Source of the DNA: an uncultured Candidatus Saccharibacteria bacterium
Lineage (GTDB): Bacteria; Patescibacteriota; Saccharimonadia; Saccharimonadales; Saccharimonadaceae
Reading direction: 5' to 3'
Assembly (NCBI GenBank): GCA_934717805.1
Contig: CAKUZG010000001.1
Span: 1 to 64,000 of the forward strand
Length of the DNA: 64,000 nt
A model generated the notes under the pieces. That model had not been told where the DNA came from and made no database searches. It saw only the letters and a list, made by a program, of their open reading frames with translations. A program made the translations under genes and the position numbers. Shown piece by piece: positions 22,796 through 31,673 of the stretch (within the stretch, counting starts at the first letter, position 1; every line of letters starts with the position of its first letter).

Positions 22796-25354
22796 CTATA
22801 AAATTTCAAGCGCTTTTTTAACTTTTTCAAGTTCGGCTTTTTTGTTTGAGAATTCTTCACGGGTTTCTTCAACCAAATGTGCTGGCGCTTTCGAAACATA
22901 GTTCTCGTTCGAAAGTCGTTTTTCGAGCAAGTTGATTTCGTTTGAAATCTTTTCGATTCGTTCGTTTAATTCAGTTTTATACTCAGCTAGAACGCTAGTC
23001 GGAACATCAAGATATGCACCCAAACCGCTGGCGGCAAGACTGAATCCGTGTGGCGCGTCCGTTTGAACAATTTCTGGCACGCGTGAAAGGTGGCGAATTG
23101 TCTCGGCATTTTTTGCGATTAATTCATCTTTTTCGAAAACCAAATTGTAGCGTTTTTTACCTGGAAGTTCCGCTGTAATCAAGCGAATTTCACCAACCAA
23201 ATCTTGAATTCGTTCAAATTGAAGCGCTTCGAATTCATTAAATTCTAGTGATTCGGCAAGTTTTTCATTTGCAAGAATTCCCTCAGTCCAAGGCAAAGTT
23301 TGCCAAATAGTTTCGGTTACGAAAGGTGCAAATGGGTGTGCAATCTTCAAACAAGTTTCCAAAACCCAAGCAAGAAGTTCAGGGTTTTGTTGTGTTTTTG
23401 ATGCTTCAATATACCAATCGGCAACTGTGCTCCAAATTGTGTGATAAACAGTTTCAGAAGCTTCGGCAAAACGATAATTCTGCATGTGATTATCTAATTC
23501 TGAAATTGCACGGTCAAGTTCTCGTACGATCCAGTGATCTGCTGGCGAGAAAGCTTCGGGGCGTTTTTCGCTCTTAATATCGCCAACTTTTTCTGAAATG
23601 AACCGTGAAATATTCCAAAGTTTATTGCAGAAATTTCGCCCAGCGATAACTTTGTTTTTCGAAAATGCTTGGTTTTGCCCGGCTGAACGCGCTGCGATAA
23701 TTCCAAGGCGGAAAGCATCGGAACCATATTCTGCAATTACGTCCATTGGGTTGATCACATTTCCTTTTGATTTGCTCATTTTTTGGCCGTGCTCATCAAG
23801 AACCATTCCATGCAGATAAACTTCGCGGAAAGGAATTTGGCCTGTACAATAAAGCCCCAACATAATCATTCGTGAAATCCAAGGGAAAATTAAGTCGTGG
23901 CCAGTTTCCATTACGCTATTTGGGTAGAATTTCGAAAGCTCGCCGCCCTCAAGAAAATCAGTTGTAATGAATGGCCATTGACCACTCGAGAACCAAGTGT
24001 CGAGTGTATCTTCATCCCGTTTATAGATTTTGCCGTTAACTTCAATTTCGGCCTCGTGAACGCGTTCATCGAAAATCCAATCTGTTGGATCTTCAACATT
24101 TTGAAATGCTGGGATTGGGATTCCCCATGGTATTTGACGTGAAATGTTCCAGTCGCGAATATTTTTAAGATATTCCATTAGAACATTTTTCTTGTTTTCG
24201 GGTGTAAATTTAATTTCGTCTTTTTCAAGAACTTCAATAGCTTTTTTAGCTAGAGGTTTTGTAGAGATAAACCACTGCTCTTTTACAAGTGGCTGAATTG
24301 GTTCGCCAGATTTATAGTCATAACCAACCACGTGCGTAATATCTTCTTCTTTAAAGAGAGCGTTAATCTTTTTGAGATCTTCAAGAATCTTTTTTCGCGC
24401 CTCCATAACTTCTAGGCCAGCATATTCACCAGCGTTTTGGGTCATTTTTCCATCAAAGCCAATTACTTGAATTTTTGGTAAGTTGTGACGATTACCAACT
24501 TCAAAATCGTTAGGATCGTGGAATGGTGTAATTTTGACAACACCAGTTCCAAATTGTGGATCAGCATATTCATCGGCAATAATCTCAACTTCACGGTTAG
24601 TTAGAGGTACACGCACCTTTTTACCGATTAGATTTTGGTATCGTTCATCTTCTGGATTAACTGCAAGTGCAGTGTCGCCAAGAATTGTCTCTGGGCGTGT
24701 TGTTGAAACTAGCATATATTCACTAATATCACCAAAATCATCAAGAACAGGATACGCGATTGTCCAAAGTTTACCCTTCTCTTCTTTGTAATCTACCTCA
24801 ATATCGGCGTAAGAAGTTTGGTATTTTGTTGAATAATTAACAATTCGCTCACCTCGATAGATTAGGCCATCGTTCCACATTTTTTCGAAAGTTTTATAAA
24901 CGCGATTTACGACTTTTTCATCTAGTGTGAAAGTAAGGTTTTTCCAGTCAGCTCCAGCTCCGAGTGCACGAAGTTGTAACTCCATGTTTCCGCGTTGGCT
25001 AGCAACGAAATCCCAAACATTTTTGTAAAGTTCATCACGAGAATAATCAAAACGGCTCTTCCCTTTTGCATTTAGAAGGCGTTCATAAACAACCCACGTT
25101 TCAAAACCAGCGTGGTCGGCACCAGGCAAATAAATTGCGTCATAACCTTTCATTTTGTGATAACGCACCAAAATATCTTCCACAGCGGCCATCAATCCAT
25201 GGCCAATGTGAAGATTTCCGTTTGCATTTGGTGGTGGCATTACAATTGAATATTTTGGGCCAACTCCGCTACTTTCGAAAGCGCCAGAAAGTTCCCAAAG
25301 ATTATAAATTTCAGGTTCGTAATTGTTCGGTTCGTAAGTCTTTGTAATTTTCAT
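22796..25354 (-). CDS. valS: Valyl-tRNA synthetase
   Basis: 852 aa from ATG 25354, set by AAAGGGAA; an in-frame ATG at 25372 is rejected. Class I motifs NLHIGH (HIGH) and KMSKS are intact, with the editing (CP1) domain between and a C-terminal coiled coil (last ~60 residues) that contacts tRNA. It charges tRNA-Val. Upstream of rpsO on the same strand but rpsO has its own -10. Confidence 0.95.
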   Translation of the reverse strand: MKITKTYEPNNYEPEIYNLWELSGAFESSGVGPKYSIVMPPPNANGNLHIGHGLMAAVEDILVRYHKMKGYDAIYLPGADHAGFETWVVYERLLNAKGKSRFDYSRDELYKNVWDFVASQRGNMELQLRALGAGADWKNLTFTLDEKVVNRVYKTFEKMWNDGLIYRGERIVNYSTKYQTSYADIEVDYKEEKGKLWTIAYPVLDDFGDISEYMLVSTTRPETILGDTALAVNPEDERYQNLIGKKVRVPLTNREVEIIADEYADPQFGTGVVKITPFHDPNDFEVGNRHNLPKIQVIGFDGKMTQNAGEYAGLEVMEARKKILEDLKKINALFKEEDITHVVGYDYKSGEPIQPLVKEQWFISTKPLAKKAIEVLEKDEIKFTPENKKNVLMEYLKNIRDWNISRQIPWGIPIPAFQNVEDPTDWIFDERVHEAEIEVNGKIYKRDEDTLDTWFSSGQWPFITTDFLEGGELSKFYPNSVMETGHDLIFPWISRMIMLGLYCTGQIPFREVYLHGMVLDEHGQKMSKSKGNVINPMDVIAEYGSDAFRLGIIAARSAGQNQAFSKNKVIAGRNFCNKLWNISRFISEKVGDIKSEKRPEAFSPADHWIVRELDRAISELDNHMQNYRFAEASETVYHTIWSTVADWYIEASKTQQNPELLAWVLETCLKIAHPFAPFVTETIWQTLPWTEGILANEKLAESLEFNEFEALQFERIQDLVGEIRLITAELPGKKRYNLVFEKDELIAKNAETIRHLSRVPEIVQTDAPHGFSLAASGLGAYLDVPTSVLAEYKTELNERIEKISNEINLLEKRLSNENYVSKAPAHLVEETREEFSNKKAELEKVKKALEIL

Positions 25355-25455
25355 AATTCCCTTTAATCGCATTTATTCAACATTTCACGCGAAATTTTTT
25401 AATGCGTGAAAATTTTACATTTACAATTATACCACATTCGGTGTATAATATAAAC

Positions 25456-26535
25456 ATGCTAAAGATTATCGAAATTACAGATAAAAAAGAATGGGACGAT
25501 TTTGTTAATGAACATAACGGTCATCCTTTGCAGCTTTGGGGTTGGGGTGAACTTAAAACTGAATCACCAAATTGGAAGGTGGTGCGAGTTTTTTTGAAGA
25601 ACGGTGAAGAAAAATACATTGATCGCAAGAAGAACGATCATTCAGATATTGTGGCGGCGGCGCAAATTTTAATTCGAAAACTACCTTTTCCGCTTAATAG
25701 TTTTGCGTATATTCCGCGTGGCGCTTTGGTACTTTCGAAAAAGCCAATTGAACGAGCTCGCATTTCGCGTGAAATAGCGCTTTGGGTTTCGGAAAATATC
25801 AAACCAAAACCAGTTTGTTTGAGTATGGAACCAGATTGGAATGAGGGTGAATTCGATATCCGCGATGGCTGGCGAAAGAGTAAAAATACTATTTTAATTC
25901 CACGGACGTTAATTGTCGATTTAACGCAAACTGAAGATGAACTGCTCGCTCAAATGAGCAAAAAAACACGTCAGTATATTCGAAAGAGCAGTGGGGAAGT
26001 AAAAATTCGCCAACTTCGTTCGAAAGAAGATATTGATCGCGCATTGGAAATTTACGTTCAAACTGCAAAGCGTGCTGGTTTTGCAATTCACCCTAAAAAA
26101 TATTATCACGACCTCTATAAAAAAATGGGTGAAAATTCGCCAATTTTTGGTGCATTTATAGATGTAAACTCGAATGAAGAGCAGGGGCAAGCTTTCGAAA
26201 ATAGCCAAACTCAAGAAATGGTTGCATTTTTGTGGTTTGCGCAAAGCAATTATACTTCGTTTGAGCTTTATGGTGGTGTGACTGAAACAGGTCAAAAAGT
26301 GCGCGCTAACTATATTTTAAAGTGGACAGCAATGCTTGAAATGAAAAAACGTGGCGTGAAAAGATACGACTTTAACGGTCTTTTAAATGATGGGATTTCG
26401 AAATTTAAAGCTGGTTTTGCTCATCATGAAAATATGCTTGTCGGAACCTTGGATTTTCCAATTTCGAAAACATATTTCATCTGGAATTCATTCTTGCCAA
26501 CTGCGAAAAAAATCGTGCGAAAATTCAAAAAATAG
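25456..26535 (+). CDS. FemABX-family peptidyltransferase
   Basis: 359 aa from ATG 25456: TATAAT (25444-25449) ends 6 nt before it, excluding the in-frame ATG at 25402. Two GNAT-like halves; diagnostic segments are PLQLWGWGELK near the N-terminus, SKKTRQYIRKS (about 170-180) and YDFNGLLNDGISKFKAGFAH (about 307-326). FemX-type enzymes transfer an aminoacyl group from tRNA to the lipid II stem peptide, forming an interpeptide bridge. Fits the unusual MurE and the deacetylase. Specific amino acid unknown. Confidence 0.85.
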   Translation: MLKIIEITDKKEWDDFVNEHNGHPLQLWGWGELKTESPNWKVVRVFLKNGEEKYIDRKKNDHSDIVAAAQILIRKLPFPLNSFAYIPRGALVLSKKPIERARISREIALWVSENIKPKPVCLSMEPDWNEGEFDIRDGWRKSKNTILIPRTLIVDLTQTEDELLAQMSKKTRQYIRKSSGEVKIRQLRSKEDIDRALEIYVQTAKRAGFAIHPKKYYHDLYKKMGENSPIFGAFIDVNSNEEQGQAFENSQTQEMVAFLWFAQSNYTSFELYGGVTETGQKVRANYILKWTAMLEMKKRGVKRYDFNGLLNDGISKFKAGFAHHENMLVGTLDFPISKTYFIWNSFLPTAKKIVRKFKK

Positions 26536-26552
26536 GGAAGTACAAAATAAAG

Positions 26553-26580
26553 AAATCGCTCAAAATTGGGCGGTTTTTCT
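26553..26580 (+). terminator. FemX gene terminator
   Basis: AAATCGCTC-AAAATT-GGGCGGTTT, then TTT; same family as the terminators of rpsO, rpsT and murE. Confidence 0.7.
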
Positions 26581-26607
26581 TTTTTCGAAAGCTAAAAATC
26601 TAAAAAA

Positions 26608-26636
26608 TTGACCAAAATATTAAAAGGTAGTAAAAT
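26608..26636 (+). promoter_or_regulatory. tsaD promoter (leaderless)
   Basis: TTGACC, 17-nt spacer, TAAAAT (26631-26636); ATG follows after 6 nt. Confidence 0.7.
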
Positions 26637-26642
26637 AGAATT

Positions 26643-27731
26643 ATGAAAATACTAGGAATTGAAAGCACTTGTGATGAAACTGCGGCGGCCGTGGTTGAAT
26701 TTGATGCGAATCAAATCACGCGCGAAAGTTCGCCAAGATTAAATTTGCTCTCAAGTGTGGTTCATTCACAGATTGATATTCACGCGCAATTTGGTGGTGT
26801 GATTCCTGAGGTAGCGGCGCGTTCACATATTGAATACGCGAATCCTGTAGTTCGAAAAGCGCTCGCGCGCGCCGGTGTTTCTTTTGAGGATCTTGATGGA
26901 ATTGCCGTTTCTTATGCACCAGGTTTAATCGGTTCACTTTTGGTTGGCACATTAACTGCGCGAACTTATTCACGAATTTTCAACAAACCTTTCTACCCAA
27001 TTCATCATGTTGAAGCGCATGTTTACGCGAATTTTTTGAACGAAAAACCGCCAAAGTTTCCATTTTTAGCGCTAGTCGTGTCGGGTGGTCATTCGCAAAT
27101 TGTTTTGTTTAAGGCTCACGGAGATTATCAAATTTTGGGCGAAACGCAAGATGATGCGGTTGGTGAAGCTTTCGATAAAGTTGCAAAAATTATCGGTTTG
27201 CCTTATCCAGGAGGTCCGGCAATTTCAAAAGCAGCACAAAACGGAGATTCTTCAAAATATAAGTTGCCAAAAGCGCGCTTAAAAGGGAAGTACGATTTTA
27301 GCTTTTCGGGCTTAAAAACGGCTGTTTTGCGAGCAGTTCAAAAAGAAGTTGGTGTTGATTTTAATTTTCCTTCTTTCGAATTGGCGGCAAAACTCAGCGA
27401 ACAGCAACGAAATGATTTTGCGGCAAGTTTTCAAAAAACGGCGGTTGAAACTTTGGTTGATAAGCTTGAGCTTGCGGTGAAAGATTTTGCACCAACAACA
27501 GTTGTGATTGCTGGCGGTGTGGCGGCAAATTCAGCGTTAAGGGAAGAGCTGGTCAAGCGAGTTTCGGATAAATTGCCGGATCCAGTGATTTTTACTCCAC
27601 CGGAACTTTGCACTGATAACGCTGCGATGGTGGCAACATTGGGCGCTTTTCAAGCAGTTTTGAGCAAGCCAAAAGATCCGCTCGAGCTTGAAGTTAAGCC
27701 TTCACTTTCGATGAGTGATTCAAAGTGGTAA
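26643..27731 (+). CDS. tsaD: tRNA N6-adenosine threonylcarbamoyltransferase TsaD
   Basis: 362 aa. ASKHA fold with GIESTCDETAAAVV at the N-terminus, the iron/zinc ligand motif HHVEAH (about 122-127), VSGGHSQ, PYPGGP, and FSFSGLKTA; C-terminal CTDNAAM supplies the last metal ligand. It makes t6A37 in ANN-decoding tRNAs with TsaB/C/E partners that are not in this window. Leaderless promoter. Confidence 0.95.
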   Translation: MKILGIESTCDETAAAVVEFDANQITRESSPRLNLLSSVVHSQIDIHAQFGGVIPEVAARSHIEYANPVVRKALARAGVSFEDLDGIAVSYAPGLIGSLLVGTLTARTYSRIFNKPFYPIHHVEAHVYANFLNEKPPKFPFLALVVSGGHSQIVLFKAHGDYQILGETQDDAVGEAFDKVAKIIGLPYPGGPAISKAAQNGDSSKYKLPKARLKGKYDFSFSGLKTAVLRAVQKEVGVDFNFPSFELAAKLSEQQRNDFAASFQKTAVETLVDKLELAVKDFAPTTVVIAGGVAANSALREELVKRVSDKLPDPVIFTPPELCTDNAAMVATLGAFQAVLSKPKDPLELEVKPSLSMSDSKW

Positions 27732-27735
27732 AAAG

Positions 27736-27760
27736 AAAACCCGCAATATTGCGGGTTTTT
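27736..27760 (+). terminator. tsaD terminator
   Basis: AACCCGCAATATTGCGGGTT palindrome followed by TTTTT; also readable by the convergent gene. Confidence 0.8.
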
Positions 27761-27772
27761 ATTGGAGGGATA

Positions 27773-28387
27773 TTAGAGTTCTTCAATTTTAAAAATATTC
27801 AATGAATGAAGAAAAAGATTTGTTGGTTTGAAAATGAGATCATTTTGTACCTCGACCAAATCTTCGCCAATCAAAGTTGGATCAAACTTTTCAGGAAAAA
27901 CCCAACCATTTTGAATAAATTCATCCACAGCATTTAGGCCGCTATTGACCCAATGGTCGCGAATCACTAAAGTGATTTCTTTCAGATGTTCAGGATTCTC
28001 AAAATCTTCATCGGTAGCCTGAACTTCTAACCCCACTTTATTAATATTTTCGAAGAACAATGTTGGTGGAATTTCCATGATTTCGCTTGTTGCGAGACAA
28101 GCTTGCGTGATAAGTCCAATCATTGTTGAAGAAGTCGTAGCTATATTATTTCGATCTGGATTGACTGCATTGAGAAAAATAAAACCAAGCATAAAGCTTT
28201 CAAAATATTCTTGGATGGTTTCTCGTTTTAACCCGTTGAGATAAATTGAAAGAAGAACGTCATCTTTAAAGCGAAGATGCTGTTTGTTAAGAACTTTTTC
28301 TTGCCAATTTTCACCATAAATATTTTCGAAAGGAGTCCGAACATCTTCAGATTCAAAGTAAAAAATAAAATCATTTGTTATGAGCAT
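27773..28387 (-). CDS. Uncharacterised protein, tandem paralogue A
   Basis: 204 aa, soluble, acidic, mostly helical. It starts MLITNDFIFYFESED and contains (Y/F)GENWQ and NKQ near residues 24-36, shared with the neighbouring paralogue; the C-terminal region shares W-(I/V)-x-(N/S)-G-L-x-(A/S)-(V/I)-(D/N)-(E/K)-F-I-(Q/E)-NGW. No known domain recognised. AGGAGGA ribosome binding site, own consensus promoter and terminator. Could be a self-recognition, immunity or cargo-type protein, but nothing shows this. Confidence 0.7.
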   Translation of the reverse strand: MLITNDFIFYFESEDVRTPFENIYGENWQEKVLNKQHLRFKDDVLLSIYLNGLKRETIQEYFESFMLGFIFLNAVNPDRNNIATTSSTMIGLITQACLATSEIMEIPPTLFFENINKVGLEVQATDEDFENPEHLKEITLVIRDHWVNSGLNAVDEFIQNGWVFPEKFDPTLIGEDLVEVQNDLIFKPTNLFLHSLNIFKIEEL

Positions 28388-28438
28388 AACTGCTTCCTCC
28401 TAAAAGTGCTATTTTTTGCTAAAAAGCAAATCTTTTAA

Positions 28439-28467
28439 ATTATAATATTTTTAGCTATTTTTGTCAA
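28439..28467 (-). promoter_or_regulatory. Consensus promoter of paralogue A
   Basis: Minus strand TTGACA, 17 nt, TATAAT; the ~45-nt leader matches that of paralogue B. Confidence 0.8.
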
Positions 28468-28499
28468 GTTTAACTAGAAGGAGATTGGAGTACAAAATA

Positions 28500-28527
28500 A
28501 AAAAGCCCGCAAATTTCTGCGGGTTTT
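28500..28527 (-). terminator. Terminator of paralogue B
   Basis: AAGCCCGCA / TGCGGGTTT hairpin with T run on the minus strand. Confidence 0.75.
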
Positions 28528-28540
28528 GGCTTTTGATGGT

Positions 28541-29122
28541 TTAAAGTTGAAATTGTTTAATCTCAAAATCATCAAAATGCTTAAGGAAGATATTAGTTGG
28601 AGCAAAAAAACAATCATTTTGGTCTTCTTCGGGTGATACCGTAGAGATTTTAGGTAATAAATAAATCCAGCCATTTTCGATGAATTTATTTATTGACTCT
28701 AGGCCGTTTTCAATCCATTCTTCCTTTATTGCTGGCATAGTATTTTCTGAACCTTCATTATCTTCTGGAAAATCATCAAGGATGTCCCGTTCTTTTGTGT
28801 CGAAAAATAATGAAGCTGGTTCTTTCAGATAATGATAAGCTACTAAGCAAGATAATGTGATTAAATGTCCGACTGAAAAAATTTCTTGTTCAGAATTAAT
28901 TTTACTAAGAAAAATTTCCCCAAGCATTAGACATTCCAAAACTTCTTTAGCTTTTTCTGGTTTTTTACCTTTGGGGTAAATCAATGTGAACAAACCATCT
29001 TCTAGATAAATTATCTGTTTATTCGCTATTTGATCTTGCCAATTTTCTCCAAAAAGTTCTTTGATAGCTAGAGTAATATCTTCGCTTTCAAGGTGAAAAA
29101 TAAAATTATCAGTTATAAGCAT
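28541..29122 (-). CDS. Uncharacterised protein, tandem paralogue B
   Basis: 193 aa. Starts MLITDNFIFHLESED, with FGENWQ and NKQ, and the C-terminal ENGLESINKFIENGW block, matching paralogue A at perhaps 30-35% by eye over the full length. Tandem duplication included the promoter and leader. AGGAGGA precedes ATG. Function unknown. Confidence 0.7.
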   Translation of the reverse strand: MLITDNFIFHLESEDITLAIKELFGENWQDQIANKQIIYLEDGLFTLIYPKGKKPEKAKEVLECLMLGEIFLSKINSEQEIFSVGHLITLSCLVAYHYLKEPASLFFDTKERDILDDFPEDNEGSENTMPAIKEEWIENGLESINKFIENGWIYLLPKISTVSPEEDQNDCFFAPTNIFLKHFDDFEIKQFQL

Positions 29123-29171
29123 AACTAAGTCCTCCTAAAGTGCTATTTCTACCAAAAGGTAAATCTTTTAA

Positions 29172-29200
29172 ATTATAGCATTTTTAAGTAGAATTGTCAA
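29172..29200 (-). promoter_or_regulatory. Consensus promoter of paralogue B
   Basis: Minus strand TTGACA, 17 nt, TATAAT. Confidence 0.8.
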
Positions 29201-29220
29201 GTTTTTGAAAAAGGAAAAAT

Positions 29221-29250
29221 AAAAAAACCGCCCAATTTTGAGCGATTTTT
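29221..29250 (-). terminator. rpsT terminator
   Basis: Minus strand AAATCGCTC-AAAATT-GGGCGGTTT then T run; identical hairpin to that at 26553-26580. Confidence 0.7.
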
Positions 29251-29264
29251 GAAAATGTATCAAA

Positions 29265-29519
29265 TTAAGCAAGTTTTACGCCAGCTTTTTTTGCGGCAGC
29301 AGCAAGAGAAGCTTTTCGGCGAGCAGCTGTATTTTTCTTGATAAGACCTTTTTTAACAGCTTTGTCTAGTTCGCTTTGTGCTTTTGAAAGGTTTTTTGCG
29401 TTTGGTTCAGCAACAAAAGCTTTAACTGCACCTTTGATATCTTTTTTAATTCCAACGTTGCGTTCGCGTCGTTTTGCGGTTTGTCGCATTCGCTTTACAG
29501 CAGATTTAATAATTGGCAT
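29265..29519 (-). CDS. rpsT: 30S ribosomal protein S20
   Basis: 84 aa, Lys/Arg/Ala-rich, all-helical. Begins MPIIKSAVKRMRQTAKRRER, equivalent to the canonical S20 start, and ends in an Ala-rich tail (AAAAKKAG). Binds the 5' domain of 16S rRNA. AGAAGGAC precedes ATG. Confidence 0.92.
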   Translation of the reverse strand: MPIIKSAVKRMRQTAKRRERNVGIKKDIKGAVKAFVAEPNAKNLSKAQSELDKAVKKGLIKKNTAARRKASLAAAAKKAGVKLA

Positions 29520-29607
29520 TTAATGTCCTTCTTTTAGGTTGTTATTTACAATTCAACATCGATTATACAGTATTTCGAAAGAAAAAGCAAGTATTTCAAA
29601 TAAACTA

Positions 29608-29636
29608 TTGACATTTTATTATGATTATGCTAATAT
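29608..29636 (+). promoter_or_regulatory. Promoter of DHH-like gene cluster
   Basis: TTGACA (29608-29613), 17 nt, TAATAT (29631-29636). Confidence 0.75.
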
Positions 29637-29680
29637 AGAGCTATAAATTATAAAAATAAACAATAGGATTCAATAAACAA

Positions 29681-31672
29681 ATGTCAAAAAATAATGCCCA
29701 AGAGCAGATTATCGCAAAGTTGAAAGAATCAGAAAGCATTCTAATTGCGGTAAATGATAACCCAAGTGTTGATGAACTTTCATCAGCTTTGGCGTTGACG
29801 CTTGCAATAAACAATTCAGGCAAGCATGCAACAGCGGTTGCGAGTGGCGAAATGCCAGATGCGCTAACTTTTTTGCGCCCAGAAAAAACTTTCGAACATT
29901 CGGTCGATTCTTTACGTGATTTTATTATTGCCTTAAATAAAGAAAAAGCCGATCATTTACGCTACAAACTTGTCGGTGATCACGTTAAAATTTTTATTAC
30001 GCCGTATCGTTCGGTGATTTCTGAAAAAGACCTCGAATTCGAACAAGGTGATTTTAACATTGATTTTGTTTTAGCGCTAAATGTTGAGAGTCAAGATCGA
30101 CTCGATGGTGCTTTGGCGGCACATGGTCGAATTTTTCACGATGCTTCAGTGGGAATTTTAACTGTTGGCGAAAATCAAACAAATCTTAACGGAATTCACT
30201 GGCATGATGAAAATGCAAGTTCTTTGAGTGAAATTACTGTTCAAATTATTGAATCTATTGGCAAAAAAAATCTTACCGAATCAGTTGCTACTGCGCTCTT
30301 AACTGGAATTGTTGCAGAAACTGATCGATTCTCGAACTCAAAAGTAACGGCTGAAATTATGAGCCTTGCTTCAAAACTTATTGCGTGTGGCGCTGATCAA
30401 CAGCTTGTGGTTTCGAAAATTCGTGAAGCCGAAGAAAAAGCAGGTGAATTTGCCGTTCAGAAAAATGCCAAAATGGAACAAGCGCTTGAAGAAATTTCTG
30501 GCGAAAAAGAAGATAAAAAGCAGATTTCGAAAACTGAACAAAAACGCGATGGTGCTTTCGTGATTGCTCATGAAGAAACAAAAGCAAAAGAAGAATCTCA
30601 AGAAGAGCCAAAAAAAGATAGCGAAGAAGAACTTGAAGATTCGCTTAATGATTTAAAAAAAGTAAGTGCTGAAGTTAATGCTTTTTCGGCACTAGAAAAT
30701 GAAAATCCTGAAGAGGAAGAAACTGAAGAACCTCAAGAAGATTTTAAAGAAGAGGTTAAAAAACCTGTTAAAAAAGAAGAATTTATTCCTCAGGTTCCAG
30801 TTCAACCAACAGTTGAAGCTACACCAGCTCCAGTTGCTGAACCAAAAGAAGCTCCAGCTCAAGAACAGGCTAACAGTACGCCAGCTCAACAAGAAATTCG
30901 ACAAGCTCCAGTTCAAAATGCAGAAGGTTTAGTTGAAGCGCCAGTTGAAAACTATGCGCCAGAAATTCCAGCTAGTGAACCTTTCGAAAATCCAAATGCG
31001 TTCATTGCTGAAGCTCCAGTTCAAGAACAAGTTTTCGAACCAGCTCAACAAACTGAAATTTCTGTTCCAGCTTCTGAAACACCAGTTCAACCAACAGTTG
31101 AAGCTACACCAGCTCCAGTTGCTGAACCAAAAGAAGCTCCAGCTCAAGAACAAAAACAAGGTGATGAATATTATCACCCTAAAGATAATGCTGAAATTGT
31201 TAGTGGTTTGATGGGTGCACAACCATATCCACCAAGTGGAATCAAACGGGAAGACAATAGTGCTGCAACTTCAAACCCTGAAAAAAATGATTATATTTTA
31301 AATCGTAAACAAACTCAAAATGCAGTTTATGAAGAGCCAAAAAATAACGATAGTTTCATGCCTGATACTAACGCTTATGCACAAGCTGCTCCAGTTCAAC
31401 CTCTTTCAAATTTTGAATCAAGCAATCCAATTTCGAATGAACAATATGCGGCAAATAATCCAGCGCAAAATTCAAACGATTTTGCAATGCCAATGCCACC
31501 AGCTATGCCAGATTTTAGCACAATGCCAATGCCGCCAGAAATTCCAAATTTTGATGTAGCTCCAAGTCCGGCAGAACAACCAGCAATGGGTGCACAAAAT
31601 AGCGGCAATAAAATAATGACGGATCAAATTTATCCTAACGATCCATCACAGTTTAGAATTCCAGGAATGTAA
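29681..31672 (+). CDS. Degenerate DHH/DHHA1-like protein with Pro/Glu/Gln-rich repeat tail
   Basis: 663 aa. Residues about 10-250 resemble the DHH phosphoesterase fold of NrnA/RecJ-type enzymes, but the metal motifs are lost: the D-x-D motif position reads NPSVDELSSA and the DHH position reads HDASVGI. TGIVAETDRFSN is retained. Residues 255-663 are disordered, rich in Pro, Glu, Gln and Ala, with a 71-bp perfect direct repeat. Probably non-catalytic nucleotide/RNA binding; first gene of a run with truB. Weak AGGATT ribosome binding site. Confidence 0.65.
   Translation: MSKNNAQEQIIAKLKESESILIAVNDNPSVDELSSALALTLAINNSGKHATAVASGEMPDALTFLRPEKTFEHSVDSLRDFIIALNKEKADHLRYKLVGDHVKIFITPYRSVISEKDLEFEQGDFNIDFVLALNVESQDRLDGALAAHGRIFHDASVGILTVGENQTNLNGIHWHDENASSLSEITVQIIESIGKKNLTESVATALLTGIVAETDRFSNSKVTAEIMSLASKLIACGADQQLVVSKIREAEEKAGEFAVQKNAKMEQALEEISGEKEDKKQISKTEQKRDGAFVIAHEETKAKEESQEEPKKDSEEELEDSLNDLKKVSAEVNAFSALENENPEEEETEEPQEDFKEEVKKPVKKEEFIPQVPVQPTVEATPAPVAEPKEAPAQEQANSTPAQQEIRQAPVQNAEGLVEAPVENYAPEIPASEPFENPNAFIAEAPVQEQVFEPAQQTEISVPASETPVQPTVEATPAPVAEPKEAPAQEQKQGDEYYHPKDNAEIVSGLMGAQPYPPSGIKREDNSAATSNPEKNDYILNRKQTQNAVYEEPKNNDSFMPDTNAYAQAAPVQPLSNFESSNPISNEQYAANNPAQNSNDFAMPMPPAMPDFSTMPMPPEIPNFDVAPSPAEQPAMGAQNSGNKIMTDQIYPNDPSQFRIPGM
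30797..30867 (+). repeat. 71-bp direct repeat, copy 1
   Basis: Identical to 31082-31152; in frame, encoding a Pro/Ala/Glu-rich segment (PVQPTVEATPAPVAEPK and onward). Confidence 0.9.
31082..31152 (+). repeat. 71-bp direct repeat, copy 2
   Basis: Identical to 30797-30867 and in the same frame; 285 bp apart. Recombination would delete 95 codons without frameshift. Confidence 0.9.
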
Positions 31673-31673
31673 A

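Noticed and set aside
30371..31222. Long minus- and plus-strand shadow frames in the repeat-rich tail
   Set aside because: They arise from the Pro/Glu/Gln-rich coding repeat and lack ribosome binding sites.
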